DNA from: an uncultured Muribaculaceae bacterium
GTDB lineage: Bacteria; Bacteroidota; Bacteroidia; Bacteroidales; Muribaculaceae
Length of the DNA: 43,522 nucleotides
Assembly: GCA_910589425.1 (NCBI GenBank)
Contig: CAJUSZ010000020.1
Span: 1 to 43,522 of the forward strand
Reading direction: 5' to 3'
Shown: piece by piece, positions 16,808-26,106 of the stretch
How positions within the stretch are numbered: the stretch's first letter is position 1
Layout of the letters: every line of letters starts with the position of its first letter
The notes under the pieces: model-generated
What the model saw: the letters and a program-made list of their open reading frames with translations, nothing else
What the model was told of the DNA's origin: nothing
Databases searched by the model: none
Translations under genes and position numbers: made by a program

Positions 16808-17896
16808 ATGAGACTCCCAGCAATCGCCTTCATGGCAATCACGGCAACCGCAGCCATGGTCATTCCGGCCAAAGCGCAGCAGACAAAAATCCTGACCGCC
16901 GACAAGCACAACGAATACGGGCTCGTCTACTCTCTGCCCGTAACGGAGCTTTCAGTCGAAGTTACAGCGACAAGAACCGTGCGCCGCGCCGGACCCTACT
17001 GGCAATACGCAAAGAAATATATCGGCACCGACAATGTGGCCCGCGCCGACGAGGAGAGATGGGAAATCACCTCGGTCGGGGTGGAAAGCTACGGAGTGGC
17101 CGACCCTGACAACCGCTATCTCATGCAGCTCAAGGCAGGAGCGACCACCACGCTGACCGTGGCCGAAGACGGGATGCTGCTCGCCATCAACGCCGAAGTC
17201 CCCGAAACGCAGGCCGCGCCTCCGAAGCGCAAGATGCCGGCCAAAGCCCACGAAAGCTTCACCGGCAAGGAATATCTGCAATACGTCGGGGAAGATTTCC
17301 TCGCGTCGCAGTCGTCGGCCAAACAGGCCCAGCTCCTCGCGGAAAGCCTGATGGAGGTGCGCGACGCCAAGATCTCGCTCACACGCGGCACTGCCGAGAC
17401 AATGCCCACCGACGGACGCCAGCTCGAGCTTATGCTGCAATCGCTGTCCGATCAGGAAGCGGCGCTGACAGCAGCTTTCGCCGGCACGGAATCGAAAGAG
17501 ACGCTGACCCGCACATTCACTTTCCGGCCTGAAAAAGCAGGGAAGAAAGTCCTGTTCAGACTCAGCGACTTCGCAGGATTCGTGGCAGCCGACGACTACA
17601 GCGGCGAGCCTGTCTACATACGCATTTCCGACGTCAGCGAGGCAGAACTCCCCACGGATGCCGACGGTGTGGAGAAAAAGCTGCCCAAAGACGCCGTGGT
17701 CTATGCCATACCGGGATCGGCCAAGGTTACAGTCTATCAGCCCGGGCAGGAATTCTTCGCCCGCGACATGCAGTTCGCCCAGTTCGGGACCACATTCGGA
17801 CTCGCCCCGGCTCTGTTCACATCCAAGAAAGAGCCATCCTACGCCATCTTCGATCCGGCAACCGGCGCGCTCCGCGAAATAGCCGAGGTGAAATGA
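16808..17896 (+). CDS. DUF4831 family exported protein
   Basis: A 362-residue protein with signal peptide 'MRLPAIAFMAITATAAMVIPAKA'. The opening 'YGLVYSLPVTELSVEVTATR' and 'GPYWQYAKKYIGTDNVARAD' followed by 'WEITSVGVESYGVADPDNRY' are characteristic of DUF4831, a Bacteroidetes family of unknown role. No lipobox Cys follows the signal, so it is probably periplasmic. It lies 40 nt after nnr and its stop overlaps the xseA ATG by 4 nt. Its fixed place beside nnr and xseA may be operonic convenience rather than shared function. Confidence 0.8.
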   Translation: MRLPAIAFMAITATAAMVIPAKAQQTKILTADKHNEYGLVYSLPVTELSVEVTATRTVRRAGPYWQYAKKYIGTDNVARADEERWEITSVGVESYGVADPDNRYLMQLKAGATTTLTVAEDGMLLAINAEVPETQAAPPKRKMPAKAHESFTGKEYLQYVGEDFLASQSSAKQAQLLAESLMEVRDAKISLTRGTAETMPTDGRQLELMLQSLSDQEAALTAAFAGTESKETLTRTFTFRPEKAGKKVLFRLSDFAGFVAADDYSGEPVYIRISDVSEAELPTDADGVEKKLPKDAVVYAIPGSAKVTVYQPGQEFFARDMQFAQFGTTFGLAPALFTSKKEPSYAIFDPATGALREIAEVK

Positions 17897-19266
17897 CACC
17901 CTCCCCTCTATCGCTATCGCAGTTCGCACGCGCCGTGGGCGACGCCGTGCGCCGCGAGCCGCTGACACAGAACGCATGGATCATCGCCGAGCTGTCGGAC
18001 GTGAGGATAGCCGGCGGCCACTGCTACATGGAGCTGATCGAGAAAGACGCGCGCGGAACCACCACCGCAAAGATGAGAGCTATGATCTGGGCCGGATCGC
18101 TGCCGTCGCTCCGCCGCAAGTTCTTCCAGGCCACAGGCCGCGACATAGCGGCCGGACTGAAGGTGATGGTTCTCGGATCGGCCACCCACCACAATGTCTA
18201 CGGACTGTCGGTCAACATAACCGACATCGATCCGTCCTACACGCTGGGAGACATCGAGAGGCTGCGACGCGAGATTCTGGAACGCCTTGCAAAAGAGGAT
18301 ATAATCGGGATGAACAAGCTCCAGTATCTGCCACCCGACGCCCAACGTATAGCCGTGATCTCCGCGCCCGGCGCCGCTGGATTCGGCGACTTCATGAAGC
18401 AGCTCGACGGAAACCAGCGCGGATTCCGGTTCTACACCCATCTCTTCGCGGCCGTCATGCAAGGTGAACGCACATCCGCCTCCGTCAGAGAAGCCCTCGA
18501 CCGCGTGGAACAGACCATCGATCTCTGGGATTGCGTGGCGATAGTCCGCGGAGGAGGCGCCACGTCGGATCTCAACGGATTTGACGAATACGAACTCGCA
18601 CGCAGGGTGGCCACTTTCCCGCTCCCGGTGCTTGTCGGCATCGGACACGAACGGGACCGCACGGTACTCGACGAGATAGCCCACACACGGCTCAAGACGC
18701 CTACAGCCGCCGGAGCCTTCCTTGTGGACCGTCTCGAACAGGCCTGGCAGCTGGCCTCCATGCTCGCCCGCCGCGCGGCCGATTTCGCTGCCGAGAGACT
18801 GAACGGCGACCGGATGAGGCTTTCCCACGCCGAGGCATCCCTGCCGATGACAGCCGCCTCGCGCATCTCGGAGGCGAGGATGCGTCTTTCTCGCTCGGCC
18901 TCACTCATTCCCCATGCCGTGAGCGGGAGAATAGCCCGTTCGCTCGCCGCGCTCGATTCGCTTCCGAGGATCATGGCCATGGCCGCCGCCTCGCGAAAGG
19001 AAGCGGAGACAGCAAGGCTGGCGCGCACCGCCGACATAATGACCGAGGCGGTGGCGGCGCGCACTTCGGGAGCGACCGACAAACTGCAATCACTGACCAG
19101 GCTTGTCGAGGCTCTGAGTCCTGTCTCCACCCTGAAAAGGGGCTACAGCATCACGCGCGTCAACGGCAAAGCTGTGAGCGACCCGGCGTCGCTGCGGCCC
19201 GGAGACCTCGTAAGCACCACCCTCGCCGGGGGCGAATTCACGGCCAAAGTCGAAACAATAAAATAG
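17893..19266 (+). CDS. xseA: Exodeoxyribonuclease VII large subunit
   Basis: A 457-residue catalytic subunit of exonuclease VII, which degrades single-stranded DNA from both ends in repair. Residues about 1-100 are the OB-fold ('WIIAELSDVRIAGGHCYMEL'). The central nuclease domain shows 'RIAVISAPGAAGFGDF', 'VAIVRGGGATSDLNGFDEY' and 'GIGHERDRTVLDEIAHTRL'. A long coiled-coil region (about 275-400) precedes the C-terminal 'LSPVSTLKRGYSITR'. Its ATG overlaps the DUF4831 stop (ATGA), and xseB follows after 20 nt. Confidence 0.96.
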   Translation: MTPSPLSLSQFARAVGDAVRREPLTQNAWIIAELSDVRIAGGHCYMELIEKDARGTTTAKMRAMIWAGSLPSLRRKFFQATGRDIAAGLKVMVLGSATHHNVYGLSVNITDIDPSYTLGDIERLRREILERLAKEDIIGMNKLQYLPPDAQRIAVISAPGAAGFGDFMKQLDGNQRGFRFYTHLFAAVMQGERTSASVREALDRVEQTIDLWDCVAIVRGGGATSDLNGFDEYELARRVATFPLPVLVGIGHERDRTVLDEIAHTRLKTPTAAGAFLVDRLEQAWQLASMLARRAADFAAERLNGDRMRLSHAEASLPMTAASRISEARMRLSRSASLIPHAVSGRIARSLAALDSLPRIMAMAAASRKEAETARLARTADIMTEAVAARTSGATDKLQSLTRLVEALSPVSTLKRGYSITRVNGKAVSDPASLRPGDLVSTTLAGGEFTAKVETIK

Positions 19267-19286
19267 AAACAAGATAGAAATCCACA

Positions 19287-19493
19287 ATGGAAAAACCAAC
19301 ATATACCCAATCGCTTCAGGAACTCGAGAGCCTTGTGGCAAAGATGCAGTCGCCCGACTGCGACATCGACATGCTCGCCGACTACACAGCCCGGGCGCTG
19401 AAGCTCCTCCGGTTCTGCAAAGAAAAACTCACCCGCACCGACGAAGAGGTGCGCCGGTGTCTTGAAGAACTCAACTCTGACACAACCATCTGA
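19287..19493 (+). CDS. xseB: Exodeoxyribonuclease VII small subunit
   Basis: A 68-residue protein of the usual XseB length. 'YTQSLQELESLVAKMQSPDC' followed by 'DMLADYTARALKLLRFCKEKL' gives the two amphipathic helices of the family. It forms a multimeric coat around the XseA coiled coil. It lies directly after xseA, the standard pairing. Confidence 0.93.
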   Translation: MEKPTYTQSLQELESLVAKMQSPDCDIDMLADYTARALKLLRFCKEKLTRTDEEVRRCLEELNSDTTI

Positions 19494-19497
19494 CGCA

Positions 19498-20814
19498 ATG
19501 GGACTGCCCGATCTCAGGACAGCAGCCTACTTCACGCTCGGCTGCAAATTGAACTTCGCCGAGACCTCGACCATCGGCAAGACACTGGCCGCGCGCGGAA
19601 TAAGCCGGTGTCCCGACGGAGCGACGCCCGATCTGTGTGTGGTCAACACCTGCTCCGTAACCCAGATGGCCGACAAGAAAGGGAGATCGCTGATCCGCCG
19701 CATAGCCGCGAAATATCCCGAGGCGACAATCGTCGTAACCGGCTGCTACGCCCAGCTCAAGCCCGAGGAGGTGGCCGCTATTCCCGGAGTGGACATCGTG
19801 CTTGGATCCGACGAGAAACTGCGCATCGAATCCTTCATCGACCAATGGCTCTCGGACCGCAGAAGCCGCATGGTCGTAACCCCGATCAAGGATATAAAGG
19901 AATTTCTGCCGTCATGCGAGCGCGGCGACCGCACACGCTATTTTCTCAAGGTGCAGGACGGGTGTGATTATTTCTGTTCATACTGCACCATTCCGTTCGC
20001 CCGGGGCCGATCCCGTTCACCGCGCGTCGGAACTCTCGTGGACCAGGCCCGGAAAGTCGCAGCCGAAGGGGGAAAGGAGATTGTTCTGACCGGAGTCAAT
20101 ATCGGCGATTTCGGCAAAGGGGGCGACGAATCCTTTTTCGACCTGATCCGCGCCCTCGACGCCGTGGAAGGGATCGAACGCTACCGCATTTCCTCGATCG
20201 AGCCAAATCTCCTCACTCCTGAGATAATAAGCTGGGTGGCCGGCGAATCGCGGGCATTCATGCCCCATTTCCATATCCCGCTCCAGTCGGGCAGCGACGA
20301 AGTGCTGCGCCTGATGCGGCGCCGCTACGACACGGCGCTCTTCGAAGAGCGCGTCGGCCTCGTACGCCGGCTGATGCCGGACGCCTTCATCGGAGTCGAC
20401 GTCATAGCCGGCGCCCGCGGCGAGACTCCGCAACGCTGGCAGGAAGCCCTGTCGTTCATCGGGTCGCTGCCGGTGAGCCGGCTCCATGTGTTTCCCTATT
20501 CGGAACGCCCCGGCACCGTGGCTCTCTCCATCGAGGGGAATGTAGACATCCATGAGCGCCATCGCCGTGTAGGGATCCTCAACGAGCTTTCCGAGAGCAA
20601 GCTGCGCGACTTCATGAACGCCCAGCTCGGCAAAGAGGCCCAAGTGCTTTGGGAAGCTCCCGCCCGGGACAATGACCTCATGCATGGATTCACACCGAAC
20701 TATCTGCGCGTCGTGGCTCCGTTCCGCCCCGAAGCCGTCAATACGATCGGGCGTGTCAGACTCGACTCGATCCATCCTTCCGAACCGGACTCTATCTCCG
20801 CAACACTGTTATGA
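19498..20814 (+). CDS. mtaB: tRNA t6A37 methylthiotransferase MtaB
   Basis: A 438-residue radical-SAM methylthiotransferase converting t6A37 to ms2t6A37 in tRNA-Lys. The N-terminal domain has 'FTLGCKLNFAETSTI', 'VVNTCSVTQMADKKGR' and 'VTGCYAQLKPEEV', giving the three Cys of the auxiliary cluster. The radical-SAM motif is 'CDYFCSYCTIPFARGRSRS'. 'FHIPLQSGSDEVLRLMRR' and 'VFPYSERPGT' are typical. The KLN rather than QMN after the first Cys separates MtaB from MiaB. The ATG at 19498, 4 nt after xseB, is preferred; an in-frame TTG at 19462 would overlap xseB. Confidence 0.92.
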   Translation: MGLPDLRTAAYFTLGCKLNFAETSTIGKTLAARGISRCPDGATPDLCVVNTCSVTQMADKKGRSLIRRIAAKYPEATIVVTGCYAQLKPEEVAAIPGVDIVLGSDEKLRIESFIDQWLSDRRSRMVVTPIKDIKEFLPSCERGDRTRYFLKVQDGCDYFCSYCTIPFARGRSRSPRVGTLVDQARKVAAEGGKEIVLTGVNIGDFGKGGDESFFDLIRALDAVEGIERYRISSIEPNLLTPEIISWVAGESRAFMPHFHIPLQSGSDEVLRLMRRRYDTALFEERVGLVRRLMPDAFIGVDVIAGARGETPQRWQEALSFIGSLPVSRLHVFPYSERPGTVALSIEGNVDIHERHRRVGILNELSESKLRDFMNAQLGKEAQVLWEAPARDNDLMHGFTPNYLRVVAPFRPEAVNTIGRVRLDSIHPSEPDSISATLL

Positions 20815-21815
20815 AAAAATTAGCCGTCATTATCCTCAACTGGAACGGACTTCCGCTCCTCAAGCAGTTCATCCCCGCCGCAGCGCGCTTCACAATATCG
20901 GACGAAGCCGATCTCATAGTGGCCGACAACGGCAGCGAGGACGCATCGCTCGAATGGCTGGAGCGGGAATTCCCGCAGGTGAGGCGCATCGCCCTGGGGA
21001 AGAATTACGGTTTCGCCGAGGGCTATAACCGCGCCATCGAGGCCTGCGCCGCTTATCCGTTCACCATCCTGCTCAATTCCGACGTGGAAGTTACCGAAGG
21101 ATGGTGGCAGCCGCTGCTGCGCTTCCTCGAGACTACGCCGGACGCAGGCGCCTGCCAGCCGAAGATACGCAGTTTCCGCAACCGCGCGTATTTCGAATAC
21201 GCCGGAGCCGCCGGTGGGATGCTCGACTCTCTGGCCTATCCCTATTGCCGCGGACGCCTGTTCGACAAGATCGAGAAAGACGAGGGGCAATATGACGGGG
21301 AGACGGCCGACATAGCATGGGCGTCGGGTGCGGCGCTCGCACTGCGCACCGACCTTTATCTGCGCATCGGCGGCCTGGACACGAGATTCTTCGCCCACAT
21401 GGAGGAGATCGATCTCTGTTGCCGGATCCATGCGGCGGGATTCAGGGTCTGCTTCGTTCCGGAATCGACCGTGTTCCATGTCGGCGGCGCGTCCCTGGCA
21501 CAAGGCAATCCGAAAAAGACCTATCTCAACTTCCGCAACAATCTGCTGCTGATCCACAAGAACACACCCCGCGCCATCGGCCGGCGCCGCACGATCGTGC
21601 GACGGCTCGTGGACACGGCCGCTTTCGCGATGTTTCTGCTGAAAGGTGATTTGGCCAACGCACGCGCCGTGGTCAAGGCCCACTCCGACTTCCGGCGCAT
21701 GGCGCCGCTCTACACGGAGTTTCCCGGCCACGACGTGCTTCGCGCTCTTCCGGGAGCGGACCGGCGCATCCTGATCGACCGTTATCTCCCGTTCCTGTCC
21801 TGGCGGAAAAAATGA
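20811..21815 (+). CDS. Family 2 glycosyltransferase (rhamnosyltransferase-like)
   Basis: A 334-residue GT-A glycosyltransferase. 'VIILNWNGLPLLKQFIPA' is the nucleotide-binding start, 'VADNGSEDASLEWL' the second strand, 'NYGFAEGYNRAIEA' the third, and 'LLNSDVEV' the metal-binding DxD-like loop. 'WASGAALALRTDLYLRIGGL' and 'AHMEEIDLCCRI' supply the acceptor site and the catalytic ED. The C-terminal ~100 residues are basic and may contact the membrane. It starts inside the mtaB stop (ATGA) and ends the operon. Sugar and acceptor cannot be predicted. Confidence 0.88.
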   Translation: MKKLAVIILNWNGLPLLKQFIPAAARFTISDEADLIVADNGSEDASLEWLEREFPQVRRIALGKNYGFAEGYNRAIEACAAYPFTILLNSDVEVTEGWWQPLLRFLETTPDAGACQPKIRSFRNRAYFEYAGAAGGMLDSLAYPYCRGRLFDKIEKDEGQYDGETADIAWASGAALALRTDLYLRIGGLDTRFFAHMEEIDLCCRIHAAGFRVCFVPESTVFHVGGASLAQGNPKKTYLNFRNNLLLIHKNTPRAIGRRRTIVRRLVDTAAFAMFLLKGDLANARAVVKAHSDFRRMAPLYTEFPGHDVLRALPGADRRILIDRYLPFLSWRKK

Positions 21816-21830
21816 TCTCCGGCCCGCGCC

Positions 21831-22436
21831 TCAGTCAAGGGCGGGATTCCTGCGGGGAAACATGCGTCTGCCCTGGTTGCGGGGAGTATGCGGAGGCACC
21901 GGAATCTTGTGTTCCTTGATGACAGGAACGCCGAACAGACCTTTCTCAACCTCGAGGGTGAGGACAGCGCCCTCACGCGTGCGGTGATATTGCTTCGTGT
22001 CAACGTGAAGTTCCTTTCTGCGGCCGCCGGGGAGCGCGAGCTCAAAATAATAGACATAGTATTTCTCCCCCTGCGTATATACCCTGCGCGACACACGGCG
22101 CGAACGATGGCGGGTCTTACGGTATTTTCTGGCCACCTCGGCCTTCACCTCGCTGCGTGAATTGCGGTCTGATCCATAATAATTGAGTGTGAAAAGACCT
22201 CCGGCCACTACCGAGAAGACCATCACCAGCGCGGCTGCGAAGTTGACATAGCGGTTGGACGACGTGGTGAGATATTTCATGCGGCGTCCGAGCGGAACAG
22301 CCGCGGCTGCGCTGACACTCAGGCACAGCAACACCGGAATCCACCATTCCACCAGTGTCTCACCGAAAATCACGCTGGCCATCCCGAGACCAGCTATACA
22401 AACCAGAATAACAATTATACGAATAAACGTTGCCAT
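21831..22436 (-). CDS. Small membrane protein with basic C-terminal domain, unknown function
   Basis: A 201-residue protein. Three hydrophobic segments are visible at about 4-22, 29-47 and 64-84, then a highly basic stretch 'RKYRKTRHRSRRVSRRVY' and a soluble beta-rich part ('KYYVYYFELALPGGRRKELH'). The C-terminus is again Arg/Pro rich. I do not recognise the family. It is convergent with the GT2 operon and has its own promoter at 22463-22494. Confidence 0.75.
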   Translation of the reverse strand: MATFIRIIVILVCIAGLGMASVIFGETLVEWWIPVLLCLSVSAAAAVPLGRRMKYLTTSSNRYVNFAAALVMVFSVVAGGLFTLNYYGSDRNSRSEVKAEVARKYRKTRHRSRRVSRRVYTQGEKYYVYYFELALPGGRRKELHVDTKQYHRTREGAVLTLEVEKGLFGVPVIKEHKIPVPPHTPRNQGRRMFPRRNPALD

Positions 22437-22462
22437 GATATATTAGAGCTTGTATCCGGCTG

Positions 22463-22494
22463 CAAAGTTCGCAAAAATCATCCGTACACACAAA
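22463..22494 (-). promoter_or_regulatory. Promoter of the small membrane protein
   Basis: On the minus strand TTTG (22491-22494), 20-nt spacer, then GAACTTTG (22463-22470), one base off TAnnTTTG. Confidence 0.55.
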
Positions 22495-22544
22495 TTCCAG
22501 CCGCTGCACCGCATTCCTCAAAGCCGTTTGTCACTTTTTTTTGC

Positions 22545-22552
22545 TACTTTTG
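22545..22552 (+). promoter_or_regulatory. Promoter -7 box of the restriction-modification operon
   Basis: TACTTTTG matches TAnnTTTG and lies 22 nt before the ATG at 22575. A TTTG at 22527-22530 is too close (14 nt) to be a normal -33 box. Confidence 0.5.
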
Positions 22553-22574
22553 CAGAGGAATCAATATCTGACCG

Positions 22575-23369
22575 ATGAACCCCTTTCTTTCACTCAGCAT
22601 AGACTATGCCTCACACAGAGATTATCTGGACAATCTCTTCCCTGTCTATCCTATAGCCCCAAACAGCTCGCGGGATGTGGACAGCCTCATCTGGCGCAGA
22701 GTGGAGGAGGCTTTTGAAAACCGCGACGACAAAGCCCTGGTCAACGCCCTGCTCAGGCTCGAACTCTTTCCGGTGAAAGACAGCTTCGTGTCTTTTTTCA
22801 AAAGAGACAAGACGGCGCTCGACCGCAATCCCGCCACAGTAAACCGTGTGGCCCGCCATCTTTACGACCTCGGGCTGGAGGAGATCCACCGTCTCTGCTC
22901 TGCCGGCAAGGAATCCAACCGGCAGATAGGCCCGATGTTCCGCAACTGGATCAGAAACGGAGGCGCAGGCATCGCTCCGGTCGGGATGGCAGACTTCATC
23001 ACCGGCAACCGCGACGCTGTCCTCGACGCATCGGATCAGGAGATGATGGCATTCGCACGCGAACATCTCGGATACGAGCGGGAGAAAGGTCTTGACTTCG
23101 TGGCGCGCGTCAGCGGCAGATACGTGATCGGGGAAGCAAAGTTCCTGACGGACTACGGCGGCCACCAGAACGCACAGCTCAACGACGCCCTCGCCACACT
23201 CAACGCCGACGTGGACGCCGTGAAAGTAGCTATCCTCGACGGAGTGTGCTACATACCCGGACACGCGAAAATGTATTCCATCATAACATCGGCGCAATAC
23301 CGCGACCAAAACATAATGAGCGCCCTGGTGCTGCATAATTTCATAGAATCTCTCTCCGGATCCCTCTGA
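22575..23369 (+). CDS. Type II restriction endonuclease (Tsp45I-like)
   Basis: A 264-residue protein directly before a DNA methyltransferase, overlapping it by one base (TGATG). A PD-(D/E)xK active site is visible: D174 in 'KGLDFVARV' and E187-A-K189 in 'YVIGEAKFLTDYGGHQNAQ'. The all-helical N-terminal ~150 residues probably handle target recognition. The 'GEAKFLTDYGGHQNAQ' block is reminiscent of the Tsp45I family (which cuts GTSAC), but I cannot confirm the family or the target. It cuts unmodified DNA; the paired methylase protects the host. Confidence 0.8.
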   Translation: MNPFLSLSIDYASHRDYLDNLFPVYPIAPNSSRDVDSLIWRRVEEAFENRDDKALVNALLRLELFPVKDSFVSFFKRDKTALDRNPATVNRVARHLYDLGLEEIHRLCSAGKESNRQIGPMFRNWIRNGGAGIAPVGMADFITGNRDAVLDASDQEMMAFAREHLGYEREKGLDFVARVSGRYVIGEAKFLTDYGGHQNAQLNDALATLNADVDAVKVAILDGVCYIPGHAKMYSIITSAQYRDQNIMSALVLHNFIESLSGSL

Positions 23370-24430
23370 TGAAAAATCTTCTGATAAAAGCCGAGAATAT
23401 CGACGGACTCAATTATCTTCTCTCGGAGAGAAATCTCGCCGGAAAAGTGGATCTTGTCTATATCGACCCGCCTTTCGCCACCAACGGGGTGTTTACCATA
23501 ACCGACGGAAGAGCCTCCACGGTGAGCAACTCGAACCGGGGAACGGTGGCCTATTCCGACAAACTGCTCGGCTCCCGGTTCGTGGACTACATCAGGGAAC
23601 GGGTGTGCCTGCTCCGCGATCTGCTTTCTGAAAAAGGCTCGATCTACCTGCACACCGACTACAAGATCGGCCACTATCTGAAAGTGATGATGGACGAAGT
23701 GTTCGGGATAGAAAATTTCCGCAACGACATAACCCGGGTGAAGTGCAACCCGAAGAATTTCAAGCGCATAGGCTACGGCAACGAGAAAGACATGATCCTC
23801 TTCTACACCAAAGGGGATAAACCGGTCTGGAACGAGCCTCACGCTCCCTTCTCCGAGCAGGAGATAACCCGCCTCTACCCCAAGACCGACGCATCGGGAC
23901 GCCGTTACACCACCGTGCCCATCCACGCTCCGGGGGAAACCGCCAATCCCCGGCCCTTCAGAGGACTGCTCCCTCCGGAAGGACGCCACTGGCGCACCGA
24001 CGTCAGGCAGCTTGAGGAATGGGACTCGCAGGGACTGATCGAATGGTCTTCCAGAGGGAACCCGCGGAAGAAGATCTTCGCCGACGAGATGCCCGGACGC
24101 AGGGTGCAGGACATCTGGTCCGGCTTCAAGGATCCGCAACGTCCGGTATATCCGACAGAAAAGAATATCGGCCTCATAGACCTGATAGTCCGGACTTCCT
24201 CCATGCCCGGCAGCATCGTACTCGACTGCTTCTGCGGCAGCGGCACCGCGCTTGAGGCCGCCGCACGGTGCGGACGCCGGTTTATCGGCATAGACAAGTC
24301 GGAGCTTGCCATCGAGGCAGCGGCTGCAAGACTGCGCGGCTGCGCGGCTGCCCCCGCTTTCGACTATATCGACCGCATCAGCCCGGCCCCCGACGCATGC
24401 CCCCCGCGCCACCACAGCCATCCGTCATAA
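23369..24430 (+). CDS. DNA adenine/cytosine-N4 methyltransferase, beta class
   Basis: A 353-residue amino-methyltransferase. Motif IV DPPF (33-36) comes before the SAM-binding motif I 'LDCFCGSGT' (285-293), the beta-class order also seen in type III Mod proteins. Motif X-like 'PVYPTEKNIGLIDLIVRTSS' precedes motif I. DPPF instead of DPPY is seen in N6-adenine enzymes of this class but does not exclude N4-cytosine. Target recognition probably lies in about 110-250. Translation is coupled to the endonuclease. The tail past residue 310 is low-complexity and His/Pro-rich. Confidence 0.88.
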   Translation: MKNLLIKAENIDGLNYLLSERNLAGKVDLVYIDPPFATNGVFTITDGRASTVSNSNRGTVAYSDKLLGSRFVDYIRERVCLLRDLLSEKGSIYLHTDYKIGHYLKVMMDEVFGIENFRNDITRVKCNPKNFKRIGYGNEKDMILFYTKGDKPVWNEPHAPFSEQEITRLYPKTDASGRRYTTVPIHAPGETANPRPFRGLLPPEGRHWRTDVRQLEEWDSQGLIEWSSRGNPRKKIFADEMPGRRVQDIWSGFKDPQRPVYPTEKNIGLIDLIVRTSSMPGSIVLDCFCGSGTALEAAARCGRRFIGIDKSELAIEAAAARLRGCAAAPAFDYIDRISPAPDACPPRHHSHPS

Positions 24431-24479
24431 CCACCATACAACCGCCTGAATAGTTAAACACCGTAGAAATCCGGCACCC

Positions 24480-25490
24480 TTAACAGCTTCTGAACATTCT
24501 TTCTATTTTTGACACGTCGCGGAGTATATCTGCGAATGTCGGAACTTTATCTTCGTATATCATGTTCATAACCATAGTATCATAATCTTTTTTCCACTCC
24601 TCGATTACACTATCAGGCGGAACAAGAGTGATACGCCGGCGAACATCCGGGGTATAGTCGACATCGCGTATTGAAGTAAACACTTCCCGATGATGGCGAA
24701 TTGTTTCCCATAATTCATCATCAAGAATGGCTTTGTCGGCAATTCCGGCCTCAAGCATCTTACTCAGGTCATATAAATGCCGTGATTTACGATTTGCATT
24801 ACGGCATCCGTCGGTTGAGAATAATTCATGAAGAAGAAATGATTTTTCGAGAAATGTCTTTTCCGCAACAGCTGCAATCACATTGGTTTCGTTCTCATTG
24901 AATGCCATCTGTGGAAAAACACTTGCTACAAACGATCCGACTTTAGCTTTGACAGCCGGTTCGGACAGAGAACGGGATCCCACTTCCAACAGAACCTCAT
25001 CACGTAGATATTGATTGGCTTCTGAGTGTAACACTGATTTATAGATTATATGAATCTGTCGAGGTTCAGGGTATGTTGCATCCCCTTCCCCATCGTGATC
25101 AGCCTTTATGATAACAAATTCACTCAGTCCGGCTTGCTCAACCGATATTGCCAGATCATTGGCAAGTGTATCCCTGACAAATACCGACGATGTTTTACGC
25201 AACTTTTTTAATTGTTTCTTGGTTACATCGCCCTCTATTCCGAACATGCTCGGATCAATGGCAATGTCAATATCTTCTGAAAAACGACGTATGATACCCC
25301 AGACCTTGCTGAGAGAGGTACCACCTTTGAATACCATCTTGCCGGCGTATGGCAACGAGAAAAGGATACTGAGTATTTCGGTTACCCAAAAATCTTTCTC
25401 GATAGCGGCCACAGGAAGTTTGATCTTCGCTGCGGTCTGTTCAAATACGGTTCGTCTCAAATCTTCAGTTAGCGTCAGAAATTCATTCAT
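24480..25490 (-). CDS. abiEii: AbiEii-type nucleotidyltransferase toxin
   Basis: A 336-residue DNA polymerase-beta-fold protein. 'KGGTSLSKVWGIIRRFSEDID' region (55-75) has the GGTS loop and the metal-binding DID (73-75). 'WVTEILSILFSLPYAGKMVF' precedes it, as in the AbiEii/AbiGii family (DUF1814). Family members block growth by nucleotidyl transfer, for example adding CMP to tRNA acceptor ends (MenT toxins), and abort phage infection. The AbiEi-like gene is immediately upstream with an 8-nt overlap. The region is AT-rich next to its GC-rich neighbours. Confidence 0.9.
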   Translation of the reverse strand: MNEFLTLTEDLRRTVFEQTAAKIKLPVAAIEKDFWVTEILSILFSLPYAGKMVFKGGTSLSKVWGIIRRFSEDIDIAIDPSMFGIEGDVTKKQLKKLRKTSSVFVRDTLANDLAISVEQAGLSEFVIIKADHDGEGDATYPEPRQIHIIYKSVLHSEANQYLRDEVLLEVGSRSLSEPAVKAKVGSFVASVFPQMAFNENETNVIAAVAEKTFLEKSFLLHELFSTDGCRNANRKSRHLYDLSKMLEAGIADKAILDDELWETIRHHREVFTSIRDVDYTPDVRRRITLVPPDSVIEEWKKDYDTMVMNMIYEDKVPTFADILRDVSKIERMFRSC

Positions 25491-26088
25491 AGGAAGTTAG
25501 TATGATTTTACGAATCCATGCCGGAATCAAGACAAAATCTTTTTTAATCGTTTCAAATGGCACTTTCCTGATCAACTTACGGACATGGGCAAGTTGACTT
25601 TCAGAAATATTGTTTTCCCCAATTTCACGGAGAGCAAATGTAAGAAGCATGGCAAAATTATTTTGAAAAGCCATATTCTTTTTCGCCGTGTGTTTGAATT
25701 GTATACCTCGGTTTCCATCCAGCTTCACTTTGCGCGGCGAGCCATCTGTCAGATAAACCACATTCATCGGAAGCTGGGTAGACAACCCGAGTCTATTGAG
25801 CGCGTATGCTCCGGTAGGAACAATCTTAGCCCTGTCGCGCCGTGCAATAGCCGCGGCAATCTCCTCGACAGTGGGATAAAGAACTCCCAAGCCCAAAACC
25901 TTATCTATTTTGGGATAACAATAGACTCCACGCGCCACCCTTATAAGCTTCCCAGCGACAGTCAGCCGTTCAAAAGCCTTCTGAACCGCTTTAGAATCGC
26001 CATATCCTGCATAATCGAGCGGCGAAATCACCTTTCCGCGTCCGCGTTTTGATATACTCGTAATTATCCTATTCTCAATAGACTGCAT
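25483..26088 (-). CDS. abiEi: AbiEi-type antitoxin / transcriptional regulator (DUF6088-like)
   Basis: A 201-residue protein. The N-terminal winged-helix ('ISPLDYAGYGDSKAVQKAFE', 'LTVAGKLIRVARGVYCYP') binds DNA, and the rest ('GAYALNRLGLSTQLPMNVVY', 'QFKHTAKKNM') is the AbiEi C-terminal domain. AbiEi proteins repress their own operon by binding inverted repeats and counter AbiEii without forming a complex (type IV toxin-antitoxin). The ATG at 26088 is chosen because a -7 box lies at 26113-26120; an in-frame start at 26163 would precede the promoter. A matching operator overlaps that promoter. Confidence 0.88.
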   Translation of the reverse strand: MQSIENRIITSISKRGRGKVISPLDYAGYGDSKAVQKAFERLTVAGKLIRVARGVYCYPKIDKVLGLGVLYPTVEEIAAAIARRDRAKIVPTGAYALNRLGLSTQLPMNVVYLTDGSPRKVKLDGNRGIQFKHTAKKNMAFQNNFAMLLTFALREIGENNISESQLAHVRKLIRKVPFETIKKDFVLIPAWIRKIILTSYE

Positions 26089-26106
26089 ATTATTCTGCAA
26101 GTAATC

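Noticed and set aside
23249..24421. Long antisense open frame (390 codons) opposite the restriction-modification genes
   Set aside because: It lies wholly opposite two well-supported genes, shows no family motifs and has Gly/Val/Arg-rich composition typical of GC-rich antisense frames.
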